From Dugong dugon (taxonomy: Eukaryota > Chordata > Mammalia > Sirenia > Dugongidae), in assembly GCA_030035585.1 (NCBI GenBank), contig CM057469.1, positions 118,088,650-118,152,649 on the forward strand: DNA of 64,000 bases. The letters run 5' to 3'. The notes beneath the pieces were generated by a model. The model was not told the DNA's origin. It saw nothing but the letters and a program-made list of their open reading frames with translations, and ran no database searches. This document shows positions 59,255 to 64,000 of the stretch, piece after piece (positions within the stretch are counted from its first letter, which is position 1; each line of letters opens with the position of its first letter). Made by a program: the position numbers and the translations under genes.

Positions 59255-59350
59255 AAGCAGCATGGAGCAATGGATAAGGATGGGGTCTGAAGCTAGATTG
59301 CCTGGGTTTAAATCTTGGCTTCACCACTTATTAGCAGTGTGATATTGGGC
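59255..59350 (+). repeat. MIR SINE fragment
   Basis: GCAGCATGGAGCAATGGATA, GCCTGGGTTTAAATCTTGGC and CACTTATTAGCAGTGTGATA are the 5' half of MIR. Confidence 0.8.
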
Positions 59351-59549
59351 AAAGCTATATGACACTTTTAAGTCCCAATTAGACTTTGACTCTGTGGGAA
59401 GGTGCTCTGGGGTTGAGAGAGAGGCAGATGTCAGTCATACCTAGAAGCAGAATCTCTGATGTGGTGAAAAAATGTGAACTTGTTCACTACAGATGATCTG
59501 GTAAGCAAGGTAAGCACCATGCTTACCATGCCTGTTGGATAATCCACCC

Positions 59550-59617
59550 CTGAATTTCAAATCACCTACCTTTTGGTTAACAGCTGAGTGCTTACCCACT
59601 GCGCCAGCAGGGCTCCT
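59550..59617 (-). mobile_element. AfroSINE head fragment, antisense
   Basis: Only the tRNA-like head survives: ACCTTTTGGTTAACAGCTGA, GTGCTTACCCACTGCGCCAG, CAGGGCTCC. The body and tail are absent, the opposite of the usual 5' truncation, so the rest was lost by later deletion or divergence. Confidence 0.8.
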
Positions 59618-60658
59618 TGCTAGGCACCTAGTAAGTGCTTAATTAATGTTGGTTAATAATATTAGAACTTAATTTGCACATCTTTTGCTGAAAAAATGCC
59701 ATAGTTACAGTATAAATCACAAAATAGCACCTTGTTATGTTAAATAATTTTCCCTAAATCTTGTATAAAATATCTTGTTGCTATGCAGTTTGACTATTTT
59801 TAATGCCTTTTCTTTGAGATAACAAAACAATTGTCAGTGAGAAGCCTGACCGTGGTACCATTTATAAAAGAAACATATTTGTAAATATAAAGAATTCTGA
59901 TTGTGCTGATAATGGCCTAAACATAAATGTAGATATATGGGAAAAAGGTAGGATTTATTCTTTGGGAATGCAACTGAATAAAATCTGAAATTTCATATTT
60001 GTAATTTTATATAAAGATTAAATGACAGGAATTTTTAAACTTGGAAAGAATTTGTGATGGCATAAACATTTTTATTAACTTGGAAAGGGGGATATAATAA
60101 TGTCATAATTATTTCCTAAAAAACATTTGAGATAATCATGTCTGTTAATTTTTACTATAACTGATTTTCTTCATTAAATGCCAGTTATCTTTAGGACACA
60201 TACTGTAGGTTGTAACTTGATTTAGTTGTATCAGTTATGAAAACTTGTAGGCAGATCATGAGCATTGGATGAAGTTCTAAACATTTACTGTTGTCTTCCC
60301 AGTTTCCAAAATTTCAATATATTCTAGTATACTCTTGGTTATATATTTCAGTGACTTCTGGTATATGTAGATAAATATATGCCCAGACCCTAGGAAATAT
60401 CTGGATCAAATCCATTCCTAAAATTCCAAAATCAGCATCCTTTGCATTTTAGGTCATTGTTTCAATAGAAGATCAAACCAACTACTGTAGATAGAGTGTA
60501 TTCTCTCGGTAAGATTATGGGCGATATTGAAGTAAATGCCTTCGTTAACAACTCCTAAAACTATATAAATTAGATATATAAAACTAGTACACTTGTAGGC
60601 TATCTCTGAAGTATCTATTAGCATGTCTTGCAACTGTAATGCTCTCGATTTTGATTTA

Positions 60659-60825
60659 CTGGAGCCCTGCTGGCGCAGTGGTGAAGAGCTCAGCTGCTAA
60701 CCAAAAGGTCGGCAGTTCGAATCTACCAGCCACTCCTTAGAAATCCTGTTGGGCAGTTCTACTCTGTCCTACAGAGTTGCTATGAGTCAGAATCGACTTG
60801 ATGGCAACAGATTTTGGTTTTTTGT
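60659..60825 (+). mobile_element. AfroSINE, sense
   Basis: GGAGCCCTGCTGGCGCAGTG, AACCAAAAGGTCGGCAGTTC, GAATCTACCAGCCACTCCTT and TTGCTATGAGTCAGAATCGA with a TTTTGGTTTTTTGTTT end. One of the best-preserved copies. Confidence 0.93.
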
Positions 60826-61628
60826 TTATGTTTAAAAAGGCTTATAGTCCATGAGTGTATTTGTTTAGGTTTAGCTGGCTGGTCCCCTCACTTATACCTT
60901 GTCACAAACTCAGTTTCTGCCCTAGAAGATGGCTTGAATAAAATTATTGGCTGTATATTTCAGAGCTATCTCACACTCAACCAATGTATTAGGTTTATTC
61001 ACAGGATTCCTGCATCAGGCTGGGAGAAAAAAGGGGTTCTGAAGAAGAGACAGGCTATCATATTTTTGCTGCAGAATTAGACACCATCTATCTGAAAATG
61101 GAATCTGTGGTAAAAATCCTCAAATTACTTGTAATCCTTCTCTTCAGATCCATTCAATTCTCCCAAGACTCACTCCATGGGAACCGTTTAATAATGCAGT
61201 AAACATAGTTTGTCTTATTTTACTTCTACTAATTCTGTTGCCCTGAAGCAAATCAGCAGAACTATCCGTTATAATATCATTTTACCCTTTCTTTACTTAA
61301 AGCATACAGTAGAATTAACTAACTTCATAAATAAATATTTCTCATTTTTGAAACCTGACAGACTTATAGGGAACTGTTGTTTGGCCAAGAGGTAGAATAT
61401 TGTAGCTTCTGAAGAAACAATGACTGATATACTTCTAATTGTCCAAATGTTTTTCTGTGTCCTCTGTCCTTCATTATTTAGACTTATGCCTGGGGGTGTG
61501 ATGGGGAAGATGAAAAAATGAAATGCAGTCTGATAGCTGGCTATGATATCATCAAAGCTGTGTGTAGTGAAAGACTTGAAATCATTGGATGAAGTAAGCC
61601 TTCAGATAGTCCTTGGGTTTCATTAATC

Positions 61629-61790
61629 CAGTGGTTCTCAAATTTTAGCGTGCATCAGCATCCCCTGGATGGCATGTTAAAACAGATTACAGTTTCTGAT
61701 CCAGAAACTGGGTCTGAGAATTTGCATTTCCATTAGGTTCCCATGTGATGCCGATGCTGCTGGTTCAGAAAGTGCACTTTGAGAATCACC
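61629..61790 (+). repeat. MER5A hAT MITE
   Basis: It starts CAGTGGTTCTCAAATTTTAG, passes AATTTGCATTTCCATTAGGT and GATGCCGATGCTGCTGGTTC, and ends ACTTTGAGAATCACC. The flanking TAATC words on both sides may be a worn target duplication. Confidence 0.85.
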
Positions 61791-62904
61791 TCTCTAATCC
61801 ATGCTTGGCTTCTCTCCTATTAACATGAATAATCTAGAATTTGCTTTTCTTTAGCTATCTTCAGAAATTTCGGCTGTATAAACTAAATATTATGGGTTAA
61901 ACAATTATTTTGGTATATAGGTACCTTGTGCAGTGAAATAAAAATAGTAAATAAGTGGATTACTCTATCCATTTTCTTGAGTTAATTCACAAACGAGTCA
62001 ATATATGTCCACTGAATTGTGTCTCTAATCAAAATGCTTTCCCATATGATTTTGGGGTCAATGTAATAGTGACTTTTTTTTTAAATGGTTAAAACTCAAA
62101 GAACACACACATAGAAAGTATCTCCTCTTGTTTTCCCCAAAGCCTGACCATTTTAGGTAATGGAATATTTGAGCTCATTTGATTGTCAAAGCAGTTGTTT
62201 TGAACGCAGCGCTATTATTTAACTTTAAGAAAGGATACAGAATAGAAGCTTATCCAGAGAGACAGTATCACAGAGGCCTTAGATGCAACTTCTGATGTCC
62301 CCAATGGGATACGTTTTGGTCACAAGAAATGACAAGAAGCTAAAGTGGATGCAAGTCCCATCACATAGGGAAGGGGCAAGGTTTAAAGTCCCTCAGCTTA
62401 AACACTTTGAAAATCACCTAGTACCCATTCTTCAGTGCAACCACAGTCCATAAATTACAGGTTATACAATGAACATTCTCAAAAACTAGGAACAGCATAC
62501 TTCACAAAATTCTTAGATCCCTCATTTAACGCCAGTCGACACACTTCCTTAGTTAACATTGCAAGAAGTTTGACTGAAGGTCAAGCTATGCTCAAGCATC
62601 CCTTGGGCTGAAGTCAGATATACAGTTCAGCTATTCATCCTTGCATTTCACTAGGTTATAGGTAAAACCTTGGCTGAAGGGGAGTCTGGGAAATGCAGAG
62701 TTTATCTTTCCAGCATCTATGGTTCAGGAAGTCAAGCTAGTGTTCAGTGTGCACCACATGGTCTAACTGGTTAAAAGCAAAAAAAGACGTAACCTAAAAA
62801 ATCTCTGGCTTGAAAGCCTAGTGATGGATGGGCCTCTAAGCCTACTCTGTCCAATATTATGACTTGTCATATCATTTTTAAAAGCTATCCTACCCAACAG
62901 AGTG

Positions 62905-63110
62905 CCAGTATGGTGCAGTAATCCAGTCTTTAATACTTCATCTTTTAAGCTGTGTAAACCTGTGCAAGTTACTGGACATCTGCATGCACCAGCTGTCTCG
63001 GTGTACAATGGCAATGACAGTGACACCGGCTTCATAGGGTTGTTATATGGATTAAATGGGAAAAATACTTACAAAGTTCTTAGAATAGTTTTGGCACATA
63101 GTAAGCAGTA
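62905..63110 (+). repeat. MIR SINE
   Basis: TATGGTGCAGTAATCCAGTC, AACCTGTGCAAGTTACTGGA, TCATAGGGTTGTTATATGGA and TTTTGGCACATAGTAAGCAG follow the MIR order through to the 3' end. Confidence 0.75.
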
Positions 63111-63821
63111 GATAGTTTATTAGTCAGATAACAGGGGCCTCACTGAATGTTCTCTGACCTACAAGATCCTGACACAATTATTGATATTTTTATAGGAGCT
63201 ATATTCAAGACCTAGGAATAGTTAAATGTATACTCCAAAGTCTTTAAACACCTAAAAAGAAGCCATATTGCCCATGGGTGTGTTCTTCTGCTTAGCTGCC
63301 TGCATGCGCACCAGTCCTAAGCTCAGGGAGGGGAAAGAGTCTATAGACAGTTACTTACCCTGGAAGGGCCATAAAATTGAGATGTAACCCCTTACAACTT
63401 TTTATTCTTCAGTGCTTGCCAAATGCTTTTTAAACATTTGAGTAATTGTCACCATTATTAATCAGCCTCATGTGATAATTTGAGACTTTCCACTTTGGAA
63501 AACTTTTATCACCTTGGAATTTTTACATACAAAATAGAGGGCTTTGTCTCTAGAAGCGTTGGGCTTTTAGAAAACTATGCATCATAGAACATCCTTTTTT
63601 ATTTGGTTAGTTATTATTCTACTTTGGTATTAAGGATAAGAGAAGACAGGTGACTGCTTTGTAGCCTGTTTGCTTTATCTCGTGATAATTTGCTCCTTTT
63701 TCACAATACTGTATACTTGCACAAGCAAAGCACTGTTTTAACTGTGAAATTACACCACCATTTTGTGAATGATGGGCCTGGACTAACCCAGGTTTATCTC
63801 ATTCTTCTCCTCCCCTTCTAG

Positions 63822-64000
63822 CTGGACAGTGCCACATCGCTCATCCAGGCAGCTAAAAACCTGATGAACGCCGTGGTCCTCACGGTGAAAGCATCCTATG
63901 TGGCTTCGACCAAATACCAGAAGGTCTATGGGACAGCAGCTGTCAACTCACCCGTTGTGTCTTGGAAGATGAAGGCTCCAGAGAAGAAGCCCCTCGTCAA
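63822..64000 (+). CDS. CTNNA2: CTNNA2 exon: last actin-binding helix and C-terminal tail (cut by window end)
   Basis: The acceptor CCCCTTCTAG ends at 63821. The exon opens in phase 0 with LDSATSLIQAAKNLMNAVVL and reads through TVKASYVASTKYQKVYG, SPVVSWKMKAPEKKPLV to the window end, 59 codons plus two bases. It corresponds to alpha-E-catenin about 812-870: the final helix of the actin-binding domain and the start of the C-terminal extension that helps contact F-actin. VVLTVKASY and VYGTAAVNSP are CTNNA2-type, where CTNNA1 has VVQTVKASY and SQGMASLNLP. The rest of the C-terminus, the stop codon and the 3' UTR lie beyond this window. It can follow either 22960 or 34006 without a frame change. 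Confidence 0.97.
   Translation, partial: MDSATSLIQAAKNLMNAVVLTVKASYVASTKYQKVYGTAAVNSPVVSWKMKAPEKKPLV

Larger units (their letters stand above)
34007..63821 (+). other. CTNNA2: CTNNA2 intron after the cassette exon (29.8 kb)
   Basis: It runs from GTGAGT to TTCTAG. Stretches 34007-35810, 36892-38340, 39000-40280, 44751-45776, 50070-50890, 51075-52540, 54660-55690, 55880-56815, 57480-58160, 58530-59250, 59620-60655 and 60830-61625 hold no recognised element and no supported gene. Open frames there are short and lack domains. The last ~700 bp before the acceptor (63115-63821) are also featureless except for a CTTCTCCTCCCCTTCTAG acceptor tract. Confidence 0.88.

Noticed and set aside
7..64000. 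tRNA gene candidates in sequences with A-box and B-box words (for example 21247, 41561, 60659)
   Set aside because: They are AfroSINE heads: they lack a foldable cloverleaf and continue into the SINE body and tail, and occur in many copies.
4548..64000. Assignment to CTNNA1 or CTNNA3, or a processed alpha-catenin pseudogene
   Set aside because: Residues such as LARAVADQ and VYGTAAVNSP and the 48-residue insert fit CTNNA2. Intact exons separated by introns exclude a retrocopy.
1..64000. CRISPR array, operon or phage-like system
   Set aside because: The window is a mammalian multi-exon gene with SINE/LINE-filled introns. The only regularly spaced repeats (26, 48 and 60 bp) are contiguous tandem units without spacers.

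Overview
This window is intronic and exonic DNA from the 3' part of one large mammalian gene on the + strand. The gene is CTNNA2, encoding alpha-N-catenin, the neuronal alpha-catenin. Five coding segments are recognised: four complete exons (4548-4729, 18066-18171, 22826-22960, 33863-34006) and one exon cut by the window end (63822-64000). Each complete exon has AG/GT splice borders, and the reading frame is preserved across every join. Together they encode most of the C-terminal F-actin-binding domain. The fourth exon (144 nt, phase 0) encodes the 48-residue alternative insert that separates the long and short alpha-N-catenin isoforms. CTNNA2 is preferred over CTNNA1/CTNNA3 because of paralogue-specific residues such as LARAVADQ, VVLTVKASY and VYGTAAVNSP, and because of the insert itself. 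Intact introns rule out a retrocopy.

The organism is almost certainly an afrotherian, most likely an elephant or close paenungulate relative. The introns hold about two dozen tRNA-derived AfroSINE copies (head GGAGCCCTGGTGGCGCAGTG, tail GTCGCTATGAGTCGGAATCG) and RTE-type LINE copies that share the same 3' tail. Older mammal-wide layers are also present: MIR, L2, L1, MER5A, MER20, a Tigger-like element and MaLR-type LTRs.

Layout: 1-4547 upstream intron with MIRs and a 48-bp tandem duplication. 4730-18065 is a repeat-rich intron with a 3.2-kb decayed RTE split by an antisense LTR, a solo LTR with a perfect 5-bp target duplication, RTE fragments and SINEs. 18172-22825 has SINEs and a second internally deleted RTE. 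22961-33862 is repeat-poor. 34007-63821 is a 29.8-kb intron holding the densest SINE/DNA-transposon cluster (41-45 kb), an inverted 119-bp duplication, L2, a MaLR fragment and small tandem repeats.

No prokaryotic-style operon, CRISPR array, structural RNA gene or independent protein gene was found, and I do not see a new multi-gene biological system. The most useful leads are the splicing architecture around the neural cassette exon, two candidate alternative terminal exons, an internally deleted RTE family with a shared junction, two copies of a foldback MITE-like element carrying POU octamers, and a head-to-head SINE pair joined by a perfect palindrome. Repeat family names and paralogue assignments rest on remembered consensus features, not on a database search.
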